Assembly (NCBI RefSeq): GCF_000424665.1
Contig: NZ_AUKI01000011.1
Span: 496,001-560,000, forward strand
Origin: Salinimicrobium terrae DSM 17865
GTDB taxonomy: Bacteria; Bacteroidota; Bacteroidia; Flavobacteriales; Flavobacteriaceae
Direction: 5' to 3'
Length of the DNA: 64,000 nt
Numbering within the stretch: position 1 is the first letter of the stretch; every line of letters begins with the position of its first letter. This document shows positions 17,830 to 29,100 of this stretch, piece by piece. Below the pieces are notes generated by a model that saw only the letters and a program-made list of their open reading frames with translations, did no database searches and was not told the DNA's origin. Position numbers and translations under genes: made by a program.

Positions 17830-19974
17830 TTAGTTCCAGATGCTACTATTCTCTTCCGTACCGGTGCGGTAGTTTTCTATAATGTCAATAGCTTCCGCTG
17901 CTAAAGCAACAGGATATTTGCAGGTTTTATTCTGGCATACGTAAATAAGCGTTTTTCCTTCTATCAGTTTGCTTTTTAGGAGTGGTAGATTTTCCTCTTT
18001 GCCTCCCATAAAAATGGATGTTGGCAAATACTCTTTCTGAACATGAAAATTCTTCTGTTGAGCATCCTTGCCTACAATGGCAATTTCATATGCTCCAAAA
18101 GCTTTTGTGCCGATTAATTTTGTCCAATTGGCATAAAAAGAAGGATCTTCCATTACCTGGTCATACATTTGGCCAAGCATTTCTTCACTCATGATTAAAT
18201 ATCTTTCATTTTCCAAAAGCGTACCGAGGACATAAAGATTTTGTGCCATGACTGAGTTGGAAGAAGGAATTACGTTATCATCCAGTTCCATTTTTCTTGC
18301 GACAAGGTTATTGTGATCATCGGAAGTATAATAAAACATACTACTTCCCTCCTCTTTGAAATGACTAATTGCGTAGTCAATAATATTCTGTGCTTTCTGC
18401 AACCATTCAATATCGAACGTAACCTGGTAAAGATTAATGTAAGCCTGACTCAACAAGGCGTAATCATCCAGAAAAGCATTTATCCCGCTTTCTCCATCTT
18501 TATAACTTCTCCACAAGCTATAATCTGACTTTAGCATTTTTTCACTTAAAAATTCGGCACCTTTTACTGCATTTTCCAGATATTCGGGATTACCGAGAGC
18601 TAAATAAGCATTAAGATAAGCATCGACCATGAGTGCATTCCAGGATGTCAGGGATTTGTCATCAACAGTTGGTTTATTTCTATTTTGCCTTGCTTTTAGC
18701 AGCTTTTCCTTAGCATTATCCAGAGATGTTTTAAACTTGTTGTAATCCAAAACTTCTTCCCGGGCAAACTCTTCCGGGGAAAACCTGTGATAAAGAATAT
18801 TTTTTCCTCTTTCCCAATTCCCATAAGGTTCGATGTTGTAGTAGTTCGTGACCAACTCAACTTCAGAAGGATTTAATATCCCGCGAAGTTCTTCGGTAGA
18901 CCACACGTAATATTTGCCTTCTTCCCCGTCGGTATCTGCATTCAATGAAGAATAAAAACCACCTTCATCATTGGCCAATCTCCGCTCCACAAACTTAATA
19001 CTCTCCTCTATAACCGTTTTATATTCTTCTGAAGGAATAACTTTATAAGCTTTGGAGTATAGACTAATCAATTGTGCATTATCATAAAGCATTTTTTCAA
19101 AATGCGGAATTAGCCATTCAGGATCTATGGTATATCTGGAAAACCCACCACCAAGTTGATCGTAAATTCCTCCCCGGGCCATGTTATCCAAGGTAGTTTT
19201 CACTATTTCCAGCACTTCCTCATCTTCAGTAAGGTAGTAATGCTGTAAAAGAGCATCCCAACTCACGGGCAACGGAAACTTCTGCTCCTCCAGGTAACCA
19301 CCTTTTTCTCTGTCAAACCTGGGCTCCCAGCTTTCCATTACAGTTAGATATTCAGCTTCGGAAATTTCATTCTTCTGCACCCCAAGGCCACTCAGGCTAT
19401 TTGTGCTTTTAATACCTTCGGTTAAAGCATTTGCAGTTTCAATTAGAGGCTCCCTGTTCTCTTTATAAGCCCTGGCAATTTGAGTTAAAATATTCTTCCA
19501 TTCTTCAGGTGGAAAATAAGTTCCTGCGAAAAAAGGTTTTCCGTTGGGAAGTGTTACTGCATTTAATGGCCAGCCACCGCTACCATTCAATAGCTGTGCG
19601 GCATTCATATAAATCTTATCAATGTCCGGCCGCTCCTCACGGTCAATTTTAATAGATATAAAATCCCGGTTCATAATCGCAGCCACGCTGGTATCCATAA
19701 AACTCTCCCTTTCCATGACATGGCACCAGTGACAGGAAGCATAACCAACACTAATAACTATAGGCTTGTCCTCTTCTTTGGCTTTCTCAAGAGCTTCAGG
19801 TCCCCATTCATACCAGTCAACGGGATTGTCTGCGTGCCCCCTTAAGTAAGGACTACTGGCATCGGCAAGACGACTTCTTTTGACATTCTCTTCTTTTGGG
19901 TCATCTTTACATGCTGTTATGCTGCAAATCAAAATGATTAACAACGGAAGTTTCAAGTTTATTCTGATTGGCAT
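17830..19974 (-). CDS. DUF255 thioredoxin-fold/six-hairpin lipoprotein (YyaL/SPATA20-like)
   Basis: A 714-residue protein of the DUF255 family. An N-terminal thioredoxin-like domain carries the characteristic motif GYASCHWCHVMERESF with Cys81 and Cys84, preceded by SPYLRGHADNPVDWYEWG. The remainder is an all-alpha six-hairpin region resembling glycosidase or epimerase barrels (GGIYDQLGGGFSRYTIDPEWLIPHFEKMLYD-type segment). Substrate is unknown for the family. I moved the start from 20040 to the ATG at 19974 because it begins a lipoprotein signal ending SITAC (Cys22). The residues after it, KDDPKEEN, are acidic and fit the Bacteroidota surface-export signal. Most family members are cytosolic, so the lipid anchor is notable. 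It diverges from the GH9 gene. Confidence 0.87.
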   Translation of the reverse strand: MPIRINLKLPLLIILICSITACKDDPKEENVKRSRLADASSPYLRGHADNPVDWYEWGPEALEKAKEEDKPIVISVGYASCHWCHVMERESFMDTSVAAIMNRDFISIKIDREERPDIDKIYMNAAQLLNGSGGWPLNAVTLPNGKPFFAGTYFPPEEWKNILTQIARAYKENREPLIETANALTEGIKSTNSLSGLGVQKNEISEAEYLTVMESWEPRFDREKGGYLEEQKFPLPVSWDALLQHYYLTEDEEVLEIVKTTLDNMARGGIYDQLGGGFSRYTIDPEWLIPHFEKMLYDNAQLISLYSKAYKVIPSEEYKTVIEESIKFVERRLANDEGGFYSSLNADTDGEEGKYYVWSTEELRGILNPSEVELVTNYYNIEPYGNWERGKNILYHRFSPEEFAREEVLDYNKFKTSLDNAKEKLLKARQNRNKPTVDDKSLTSWNALMVDAYLNAYLALGNPEYLENAVKGAEFLSEKMLKSDYSLWRSYKDGESGINAFLDDYALLSQAYINLYQVTFDIEWLQKAQNIIDYAISHFKEEGSSMFYYTSDDHNNLVARKMELDDNVIPSSNSVMAQNLYVLGTLLENERYLIMSEEMLGQMYDQVMEDPSFYANWTKLIGTKAFGAYEIAIVGKDAQQKNFHVQKEYLPTSIFMGGKEENLPLLKSKLIEGKTLIYVCQNKTCKYPVALAAEAIDIIENYRTGTEENSSIWN

Positions 19975-20103
19975 AACAATTTCACATAAAATTTTTATGG
20001 GATAAATATAAGAGGTTTTAAACAAATTAATTATATTCAACGGAACCGATTGCGTCCTTTGAACCGATACTTCGATTTGAGAACCATTATAAACAAGTCC
20101 CCT

Positions 20104-22629
20104 ATGGAAAACTACTATTTTATTTCAAAAAAAAAGCAGACTTATTATCCGCTAAAACGGCCGAGAGCTTTTCTTCTTCTTTTTATTTTTTTATTCTCCT
20201 TGCCTTCATTATTTGCCCAGAAAACCGATCTGGAATTAAATGAGGAAGAGTATTTTGAAGCACCGGGGGTGAATATCCTTGCCTTTAGCAACTGGTACAA
20301 TGGTCTTTTTAGTGATTCAAAAATAAGCGGCATTGAAATTATACATTTTGGGGAGCGCACGGCTACCAATGGCGATGTAAGACTACATGCCACTCCTGAA
20401 CAATGGGATGCCATCCCTACTTTTTCTGAAAGAATAGTTGATCAGGCAAACGGGCGAATCGAGACCTACCAGGAATACCCCGACTACGATTTTGAATATA
20501 TGATTCGTGCCGAAGCTAAAGGTAATGGTGTTATTCTAAGTGTGCACCTGGAGGAGCCCGTCCCCCAAGCCCTTGTTGGAAGAGCCGGTTTAAATCTGGA
20601 ATTTATTCCTTCCGCTTATTGGGAAAAAACCTATTACATGGATGGAAAGGCAGATATTTTTCCGCTATATCCAAGTAGTGATATGAAAAAAGATCATACC
20701 GGCTACACTTCACCAAAACCCATGGCTACAGGTCAAAAACTTGTATTGGCACCGGAAGATCCCGAGCGTAGGGTAACCATAACTTCAGAAAGTGCCGAAT
20801 TAATGCTGCACGACGGAAGGGACAAGGCACAAAATGGCTGGTTCGTGGTAAGAAGCCTGCTCCCGGAAGATAAAACAGGAAAAGTTTTGGAATGGTTTAT
20901 AACTCCAAACTCCATTCCGGGATGGACCCGTAAACCTGTAATTGCACATTCCCAGGTTGGATATCATCCCGACCAGAAAAAAGTAGCCGTAATTGAATTG
21001 GATAAAAATGCTACGCCTGAAGAAACTGCCACTCTTCACAAAATTTCCGAAGAAGGCGAAAAAGTGAATGTGCAAACAGGTGAACTTTCCAGATGGGGGC
21101 AATATACCCGGTACAACTACTTACACTATGATTTTTCTGAAGTAAGAGAGCCGGGCACATATGTAATTAGTTACGGGGAAGAAACCACCGCGCCGTTTAT
21201 AATAGGTGAAAACATTTATGAGGACGCATGGTATCCTACAAACGACATTTTTTTCCCCGTTCAAATGGACCACATGCTTGTTAATGAGGCTTACCGCGTG
21301 TGGCATGGTGCTTCCCATTTAGATGATGCTTTACAGGCACCGGTAAATCATGTACACTTTGATCTCTATGCCCAGGGACCAACAACAGATACTCAATATG
21401 AGCCCGGGGAACATATTCCCGGGTTAAATATTGGAGGCTGGTACGATGCCGGAGACTATGATATTAGAACCCAAACCCATTACTACGTAGTAAATAATTT
21501 AGTATATGCTTACGAAGATTTTAATCTTCAGCGCGATCAGACCCTGGTTGATTATGAAGCCAAATATGTGGATATTCATAATCCTGATGGAGAGCCGGAT
21601 ATGCTTCAGCAAATCCAGCATGGGACCCTGGCTTTAATTGCACAGCATAGAGCCGTAGGTCATGCTATTCCCGGGATCATTGTTCCTGATATCTCCCAGT
21701 ACACTCATCTGGGTGACGGCCTAACGATGACAGATAATCTTATCTACGACAAAAGCATGGATTCCCTTGAATCTGACGGTTACAGAAGTGGTAAGTTCGA
21801 TGACAGGTGGGCGTTCACGAGTAAATCTACCCCTTTAAACTATGGATCAATAGCCGCTCTTGCTGCGGCCAGCAGAGTGCTTAAAGGTTATAATGATGCA
21901 CTGGCAGAAGAATCTCTTAATACTGCAAAAAGAGTTTGGGACGAAGAACATGCTAAGGAGCCCGATCTTTTCCATCATGGCAACACCACGGGAGGAAGAT
22001 TAGAAGATGAAGAGCTAAAAGCAGCTGTAGAACTCTTACTTGCAACAAAAGACCAAAAATACGGCGATCGTATTGCTGAAATGTGGCCGGTTATTGATAC
22101 TAATTTTGCTTCTCATGCCGGTCGCGCTACCAGGGTAATTCCTTTTATGGACAATTCTTTTGAGAAGAAGATGAGGGAAAGAACAAAAGCTTACCAGAGT
22201 GAGCTGGATGCACATTATGAGGAAAATCCATTTGGTGTACCAATTGGTCGTGGCGGCTGGGCAGGAAACGGACAGGTGATTTCTTTTGCAATGAATAATT
22301 ACCTGCTTCACAAAGCTTTTCCAGATCTTATTGACAAGGAATATGTTTTTAAGGGATTAAACTATATTTATGGAACTCATCCTGATTCCTCTATCTCATT
22401 TGTTTCCGGAGTTGGAACCAGATCCAAAAAAGTTGCATACGGGATGAACCGCGCAGATTTTTCTTTTATTGCAGGTGGAGTAGTGCCCGGGGTATTGATC
22501 CTTAAGCCAGACTTTCCCGAGAACAGAGAAGATTGGCCATTCCTTTGGGGACAAAATGAATATGTTATAAGTGTAGGCTCAACTTACATTTACCTCGTAA
22601 ATGCTGTAAATTCCCTTTTGAATGAATAG
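20104..22629 (+). CDS. GH9 family glucanase, secreted (paralogue of 59822-62308)
   Basis: An 841-residue secreted GH9 protein. A signal peptide follows a basic stretch and ends FSLPSLFAQ. About 250 residues of an N-terminal beta-rich domain follow, then an Ig-like CelD_N domain (IAHSQVGYHPDQKKVAVIELD), then the (alpha/alpha)6 barrel. The paired catalytic-base aspartates are in GGWYDAGDYDIR near residue 445, and the acid is probably Glu819 in WGQNEYVI. GH9 enzymes hydrolyse beta-1,4-glucans; some act on mixed-linkage glucan or xyloglucan. A longer reading from 20050 is possible, but the ATG at 20104 gives a more normal signal. It is divergent from the DUF255 gene and ends at a strong terminator. 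Confidence 0.88.
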   Translation: MENYYFISKKKQTYYPLKRPRAFLLLFIFLFSLPSLFAQKTDLELNEEEYFEAPGVNILAFSNWYNGLFSDSKISGIEIIHFGERTATNGDVRLHATPEQWDAIPTFSERIVDQANGRIETYQEYPDYDFEYMIRAEAKGNGVILSVHLEEPVPQALVGRAGLNLEFIPSAYWEKTYYMDGKADIFPLYPSSDMKKDHTGYTSPKPMATGQKLVLAPEDPERRVTITSESAELMLHDGRDKAQNGWFVVRSLLPEDKTGKVLEWFITPNSIPGWTRKPVIAHSQVGYHPDQKKVAVIELDKNATPEETATLHKISEEGEKVNVQTGELSRWGQYTRYNYLHYDFSEVREPGTYVISYGEETTAPFIIGENIYEDAWYPTNDIFFPVQMDHMLVNEAYRVWHGASHLDDALQAPVNHVHFDLYAQGPTTDTQYEPGEHIPGLNIGGWYDAGDYDIRTQTHYYVVNNLVYAYEDFNLQRDQTLVDYEAKYVDIHNPDGEPDMLQQIQHGTLALIAQHRAVGHAIPGIIVPDISQYTHLGDGLTMTDNLIYDKSMDSLESDGYRSGKFDDRWAFTSKSTPLNYGSIAALAAASRVLKGYNDALAEESLNTAKRVWDEEHAKEPDLFHHGNTTGGRLEDEELKAAVELLLATKDQKYGDRIAEMWPVIDTNFASHAGRATRVIPFMDNSFEKKMRERTKAYQSELDAHYEENPFGVPIGRGGWAGNGQVISFAMNNYLLHKAFPDLIDKEYVFKGLNYIYGTHPDSSISFVSGVGTRSKKVAYGMNRADFSFIAGGVVPGVLILKPDFPENREDWPFLWGQNEYVISVGSTYIYLVNAVNSLLNE

Positions 22630-22680
22630 AGGACTTTAAAACGGGATATGAAAATTATAAGATTGATAGAGTTAAAACAT

Positions 22681-22712
22681 AAAAATCCGGAGTTGGGTAA
22701 CTCCGAATTTTT
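22681..22712. terminator. Bidirectional terminator between GH9 and GH2 genes
   Basis: AAAAATCCGGAGTT and AACTCCGAATTTTT pair over 14 bases with one mismatch around a GGGT loop. The flanking A and T runs allow termination of both convergent genes. Confidence 0.8.
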
Positions 22713-22726
22713 ATTGCTTTAATAGT

Positions 22727-24536
22727 TTAATTCAAACTTTGATAATATTCCTGGAGTACAAAAAATGCTTTCTTTTTTTCGCCGGTTTCAGAAATTAATC
22801 CTTTTCTATTCCAGAAGTTCTGGTAAACCGGATGTTGCCTTCTCGGAGATTTAAAATCTACAAGTATCCACGGAGTCATACCTCTTAATCCGTCAATCTT
22901 AGTCAGCATTTTTAACTGCTCTTCATAAAGAAATTCCTGATGCTCCTCACTCCACATGGTATTTTTATCGCCGTGGAAACCTGCCAATGCTCCACCGCCA
23001 AATTCTGTAATCACTACAGGTTTATCAAACTGAATATCAAAATTATATTTCGACAATTCTTCTGGTTTTTCCCAGTACCAGCCTCCATACTCATTAAAAC
23101 TGGCGAGATCCAGCTTTTCCCCTAAAGAATCATCAACTTTTATTGTGTAGCCCTCTCGCTCTACTTCCAGGGCAGCAGCAACAAGCCGTGTCATCCAAAC
23201 TCCTTGCTTTTGATACCAGATTACCCATGAATGTATTCCTGGCTTCTGTGACCGGCGTTTCATTCCCAACTGACCAAATAATCACACTTGCCCTGTTTTT
23301 ATCTCTTTCTATTGTCGTTATTAATTGACTCTCAGCATTCCGATATGTTGCTTCGTTTTCCCAGGAAATTGTCCAATACACAGGGATTTCTGCCCATACC
23401 ATTAGTCCCATTTCGTCTGCCAGGCGTATCATTGTTTCGTTATGCGTGTAGTGGGCCAACCGAACAAAATTGCATCCCAAATCTTTTGCCCACTGCAACA
23501 TCATCCTCATATCGCCTTCTGTTCTCAGTCTTCCTTCAATCAATGGATTTTCATCATGAATTGAAATTCCTTTGAGAAAAATGGATTTGTCGTTCAGTAA
23601 GATATTTTTGCCCACTGTTTCTATGGTTCTAAAGCCAATCTGATCACTAATACTTTCGTTTTCTAAAGAAATAGTTACGGTATAGAGCTTAGGATCCATG
23701 GGAGACCAATACCTCACATCATCTACAGGAACTTCAAATTCAACTTTTCCTGATGCATCGGTATCAAAAACTTTTCTTATTTCAAGTTCAGGAATTTCAA
23801 CTTCAACAGAATTCTTTCCGGAATCACCATCTAATTGAATATGACCTTTAATTAGGTTAGGAATGTTATCTGCCAATTGAACCTTGTAATCGGATATGAA
23901 AGTTGCGGGTGTAATTACAAGGTTTACATCTCTTGTAATACCACCATAGTTCCACCAATCGGTATTCACTGTAGGAACTTCATCCTGCTTTCTGGTATTA
24001 TCTACCATCACCACCAGGAAGTTTTCACCGTCCTGTAAATTATTTGTCACCTCAAATTGAAAAGGTGTAAAACCTCCTTTATGGATTCCTAGTTTCTCAC
24101 CATTCAGGTAAACGTGAGCTTCATAATTCACGGCCCCAAAATGTATAAAATACCGGTTATCCTCATCCGGAAAAATCGTAAAATCTCTTTTATACCACAA
24201 AGTTCCTTCGTACAATTCGAGATTCTCCTCCTGAGAATTCCAGTCCCCTGGCACCTTCAACGTAGGTGAAAGGTCAAAATTGTACTCTATCCGACCCGGA
24301 GCATTCCCTTCGTTGAGATTTTCATAGAAACCTCCTTTACCAGAAGGGCTTTCATCGAAAGGTTCCTGCCTGTAGTCCAGGTAACCCATTCGATAGGGGT
24401 CTACGATATAATTCCAGCGACCATTAAGATTTAATTTTTCTCTGTTTTCCACATTCTGAATCAAGGTCTGAGCAGAAACGCTTATAGAGGAAATCGTGGT
24501 AAAAATAAGTGACACACAAATGAATAAATGTTTCAT
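22727..24536 (-). pseudogene. GH2 beta-glycosidase, interrupted by a frameshift
   Basis: A secreted GH2 enzyme (signal peptide ending SVSAQ) split into two frames: 24536-23133 holds the first 450 residues and 23269-22727 the C-terminal part. The jelly-roll, immunoglobulin and start of the barrel are intact, with acid/base Glu in IIWSVGNETP. The nucleophile Glu in VVITEFGGGALAG is in the second frame. At 23188-23191 the coding strand reads GAT GAC ACG GCT. Restoring one more AC unit gives GAT GAC ACA CGG CTT, i.e. DDTRLVAAALE, which fits the family DPTRLV motif. So one AC unit of a short repeat was lost. The repaired protein would be 603 residues. Substrate could be a beta-glucuronide or beta-galactoside. 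A sequencing error is possible. Confidence 0.88.
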
Positions 24537-24583
24537 ATAATCTAATATTTTAAAAGTATTAAAGAAACCTGTAAGATGAAAAA

Positions 24584-24609
24584 AGCCCCTTCAATTTAAT
24601 GAAAGGGCT
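24584..24609 (-). terminator. Hairpin with T-run between susD and GH2 gene
   Basis: AGCCCCTTCA and TGAAAGGGCT pair over 10 bases with one mismatch around a 6-base loop. On the minus strand the hairpin is followed by a run of six T. It lies after susD and before the GH2 gene, so it may act as a partial terminator that lowers expression of the downstream gene. Confidence 0.65.
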
Positions 24610-24631
24610 TCAATTTTACATATTAAATTTA

Positions 24632-26098
24632 TTAGTATCCGGGATTCTGATCTTCCGGTCCTATAGCCTCATTTGACACGATTTCATCATTAGGAATAGG
24701 CCAGATTTCGTTTATTCCTTCCTGAAAACCATATTCCCCAAGATAATCGGCAGCAAGTCCCCATCTCACAAGGTCAGGGAAACGTACTTGTTCACCGGCT
24801 AATTCAACGAACCTTTCATGTACTATGGCATCAAATACCTCGTCCTGAACAAGATCTAAATCCAGTAATGGCAACTCTGCCCGTTCTCTAACCTGATTAA
24901 TGTATCCTATAGCTTCCTCCTGCATACCAAGAGCATTGGCGGCTTCAGCCATCATCAACAGAACGTCAGCGTATCTTATTACTTTAAAATTAATTCCCGA
25001 AGCCATGTCCTCATTAACATCTTTGTAATAATTCTGATATTTTCTCCAGGCTGCATTTCTGTCAAGAGGAAGTTCTTCAATAACTCCACCTGCAAATGTG
25101 TCTCCAACAACATAGAAAGTTTCATCAAACCTGATATCACCTTCTTCATATTCATCCAGAAGATCATCTGACGGGTACGCATTAAACCAGTCATTAAATC
25201 CATATTCCTGGCCACGGAAGGTAACTTCATTCGCATCTTCACCTGCTGCATTGGAATTCCAAACTGCAGAGTTACCTAAATCATCATCAAACTGAATTTC
25301 AAAAATAGATTCCGGTCCAAATTCATCTTCTTCCCTGAAATTAGCAAAGTAATCTTCTTCGAGGGAATACTCCCCATAAATTTCATTAAACGCGTCGAGA
25401 GCTTCCTGATATTGTTCCTGATATAAGTACGCCTTTCCTAAGAGTGCATAAGCAGCACCTCTGTCAGCTCTACCGTCCTCAGTCGCTTCTTTAGGAAGTA
25501 ATAACTGCGTTGCGTCAATAAGATCTGCTTCAATTTGATCGTAAACCTCTTCCTTGGGAGCACGAGGGAAGCCCTCTCCACTTTCAGGAATTGTGGTAAT
25601 TAACGGTATATCACCAAAACGGGTCACTAATATAAAATAATAAAAAGCTCTTAAAAACTTGGCTTCCCCAATAAATTTATCTTTTTTCTCTTCAGTCAAA
25701 AGAGAAGATGGAATAGCATCAATTCTTTCCTCATTATTAATGACAAAATTTGCTTTATTAATTCCTCTGTAAGCGGAATCCCAGTACCAGCTAATTGGAG
25801 CATGACTTGCATCAAAAGACCATTCAAGATAAACTCTCTTGTCTGCTTCTAGCTGAGGATTCCCCAAAGCTTCACGGGACATAAGATCCATCGCAAAGAA
25901 ATAAGTTCTGGTGTACAAACCAATTGTCTGCAAGTTAGCATATACAGCATTTACTGCAGACTGGACCTGGGCTTCAGTCCTAAAATATGTTTCAGGTGAA
26001 AGACCGCTCGGATTCGTTAGTTCAAAATCTTCTTCATTACATCCATTCACAATGAATATTGCAAGAAAGACCGTTAAAATTATTTTTATTTTTTTCAT
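24632..26098 (-). CDS. SusD/RagB-family outer-membrane lipoprotein
   Basis: A 488-residue SusD-type glycan-binding lipoprotein, partner of the SusC gene 12 bases upstream. The lipobox ends VNGC (Cys20) and is followed by NEEDFE, an acidic surface-export signal. The typical opening LTNPSGLSPETYFRTEAQVQSAVNAVYANL is present, then the TPR-like section with FLRAFYYFILVTRFGDIPLIT and AYALLGKAYLYQEQYQEALDAF. The end has VIRYADVLLMMAEAANALG, INQVRERA and VHERFVELAGEQVRFPDLVRWG. It captures oligosaccharides at the surface and closes over the SusC barrel. Substrate cannot be read from sequence. Confidence 0.95.
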   Translation of the reverse strand: MKKIKIILTVFLAIFIVNGCNEEDFELTNPSGLSPETYFRTEAQVQSAVNAVYANLQTIGLYTRTYFFAMDLMSREALGNPQLEADKRVYLEWSFDASHAPISWYWDSAYRGINKANFVINNEERIDAIPSSLLTEEKKDKFIGEAKFLRAFYYFILVTRFGDIPLITTIPESGEGFPRAPKEEVYDQIEADLIDATQLLLPKEATEDGRADRGAAYALLGKAYLYQEQYQEALDAFNEIYGEYSLEEDYFANFREEDEFGPESIFEIQFDDDLGNSAVWNSNAAGEDANEVTFRGQEYGFNDWFNAYPSDDLLDEYEEGDIRFDETFYVVGDTFAGGVIEELPLDRNAAWRKYQNYYKDVNEDMASGINFKVIRYADVLLMMAEAANALGMQEEAIGYINQVRERAELPLLDLDLVQDEVFDAIVHERFVELAGEQVRFPDLVRWGLAADYLGEYGFQEGINEIWPIPNDEIVSNEAIGPEDQNPGY

Positions 26099-26110
26099 AA
26101 TTATTTTTTT

Positions 26111-29100
26111 TTAAAATCCTAGTTGAACACCAAATGTTATAGAAGTAGGTTGAGGATATAACCCTCTGTCTATACCTATAGCTCCGGTTCCCTGGAATAA
26201 AACATTATCAACACCTATTTCGGGGTCCAGACCAGAATAATCTGTTAAAGTAATTAAATTCTGTCCACTTAAATATATTCTTAAGTCAGCTATCGAGTCA
26301 CCGAAAATATCATCATCAAAAGTATACCCAATATTTAAATTTTTAAGTCTGGTATAAGATCCATCCTCTACAAAGCGGTCTGATGCACCAAGATTTTGCG
26401 GAGCTCCCAAAGCACGTGGTATTGTATTCGATGTACCTTCTCCGGTCCATCTGTCCAGAACAGCCACGCCACTGTTAAATAATCTCGGCATCCCCTCAAG
26501 GTCATATAAATTTGTATTATAAATATCCTGTCCATAGGCTCCCTGAATAAATATAGAGGCATCAAAATTTCCATATTGAGCATTTAAACTGAGTCCCATG
26601 GTAAATGTTGGATAGGGATTTCCTATTACCGTTTTATCTGCGGCATTAATAGTACCATCGCCGTTAATATCTACAAAACGGATATCTCCCGGTTCCACAG
26701 CTGTTTGATCTGGGTTCGCTGTAAACACAGCATCCACTTCTGCTTGATTCTGGTAAATCCCATCTGTTCTTAAACCATAGAAATGGAATAAAGCTTCTCC
26801 CGGAGCAATTCTTGTAAGGTATTCGTTTTCAAAAAATCCTCCCGGAACCTCCGTCAGGCTTCCTATAGAAAGCACTTCATTATCACTGGTTCCCAGGTTT
26901 AAGTTAGCAGACCAGGTAAAATCTCCATTATAATCATTATAACCTAAATCAGCCTCGAATCCATTGGTTTTTACAGACCCAACATTGGACGCTAATGTAG
27001 AGACATTATACCCCAAACTTAAAGGCAATGGTAATTCATAAAGAAGATCATCACTACGGTTACTATAATATTCCAGGGAAGCTGTAAAGGTGTTATCAAA
27101 TACACCTATATCCACCCCAATATTTTTCATAGTAACTTCTTCCCATTTAAGGTTTGGATTAGGTAGACCTTCAGCGGTAGTACCTTCAAGGGCTGCACCT
27201 CCAATTGGATAGAGGAAACTTGTTACCAATGTTGATGCATAACGATAATTTCCAATCAAATCGTTACCGGTTGTACCCCAACTTCCTCTAATTTTCAGGT
27301 TATTAATATCTGAATCTTCCATAAAACTTTCTTTTGCTACATTCCATCCTGCAGCAACAGACCAGAAGTTCCCCCAACGATTATTGCCACCAAAGCGGGA
27401 AGAAGCATCTCTACGGAAAGAACCGGCTAAAAGATATTTTTGATCATAATTATAATTTATCCGGCCTAAAAACCCTACTCTTCTATATTCTGAAGATGCT
27501 GAAGTCAATCCTGCCTGATTTAAAGACAATTCTTCCACATCATCAGTAATAGGATTCTGGCTACTCGCATTTAAACTTTCACTATCAATTCTTTGATCTT
27601 CAGCTAAAGCCAGAATCTCAAAATTGTGTACATCTGCAACATCAAACTTATAGGTTAAACTATTAGTAAGGGTGAGGGATTGATTTGTCCCGCTGTTCTT
27701 AGTAATTTGAGCAAAACCTATTGCCCCGGTTGCTCCCGCGCTGTCATCATTAAAAGAAGGAATAAAAATTTCATCATTGTACTTGTAATAATCTAAACCT
27801 GCCTGGCTTTTAAAAACAAGTCCATCAACTATTTCATATTCCGCAAAAAGACTACCTAAAATAGTAAGTCCTCTATTTAAAGCACTACCTAATGTTTGCA
27901 CCCGAACCGGGTTTGCAGCATCCTGACCATCAATTACCGTATTTGGACCTTGAAAACCTCCTCTGTTTTCGGGATTATAGACAGGTAAATAAGGTGCCGA
28001 TTTAATTGCGTGTTCTAAAACTGATCTACCACCATCGGATCGTTCAGGATTCTGCGCAGTAAGAGCCTCATTTAATGTTTGTCCAAAGCGAAGTCTTCCA
28101 AAATTAAAATTACTATTAGATCTAAAGTTAAATCTTTCATATTCTGTTTCAATTAAGGCACCCTCCTGATTAAGGTAACCTCCTGAAAATCTATAGTTAC
28201 TGCTTTCATTACCTCCGGAAAGACCCAGTGTAATGCTTTTTAGAACTCCAGTTCTAAAAATTTCATCCTGCCAGTCTGTTTCATTATCCAGGAAATCTGC
28301 ATATTGAGGATCTGTAATACGGGGCGGGATAGGATCTGCTATCTCCCTTGCATACTGTATGTATTGCTCGGTATTTAGTAGGTCGTAACGGTTGGTAAGA
28401 AATTGCACCCCCGAATAAGCATCAAGGCTTAGCTGGGCTTCCTGAGAAGCTTTTCCGGATTTAGTGGTTACCAGTACGACACCATTCGCACCTCTTGAAC
28501 CGTAAACAGCAGTAGTGGAAGCATCTTTCAAAACCTGTACGTTTTGAATGTCATTTGGGTTAAGACTACCTAATCCACCTGCTATAACACCATCTATTAC
28601 ATATAACGGGTCATTATTATTAGGCGTGGCCAGTCCTCTAATCCTCACTGCCGGTGAATTTCCCGGGGCACCAGAATTAATTACGGTAACTCCTGCAGCC
28701 CTACCCTGCAAGGCTTGCTCTGCAGTGGCTACCGGAAGACTGCTAATTGCTTCACTATCTATACTTGAAATGGCTCCGGTAACCTCAGCTCTGGACTGGG
28801 TACCATATCCTACGATCACAACATCGTCCAATGCTTCTGCATCGGCAACCATATTTACATCAACAACAGACCGACCATTTATTGCTACTTGCTGTGTCTC
28901 AAATCCAATGTAGCTAAAAATTAACCTGGCATCAGGTCCCAGATCTTCATCGATTTCCAGGATATAATTTCCATCAAAACCTGTTACAGTTCCTATGGTT
29001 GTTCCTTCCAGCACCACGTTCACTCCGGGAAGTGGACCAGTTGCGTCAGTAACTGTTCCTGTTATTACTTCCTGTGCCGAAATTAATCCAGAGCATAGGA

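Noticed and set aside
24254-24454. Short direct repeats or mobile element ends around the GH2 gene to explain its break
   Set aside because: I found no transposase, terminal repeats or target duplication. A 2-base contraction explains the frameshift fully.
26111-26140. T-rich/A-rich run near the susD-susC junction as a terminator
   Set aside because: No stem is present and the genes are only 12 bases apart, so it is simply A/T-rich leader.
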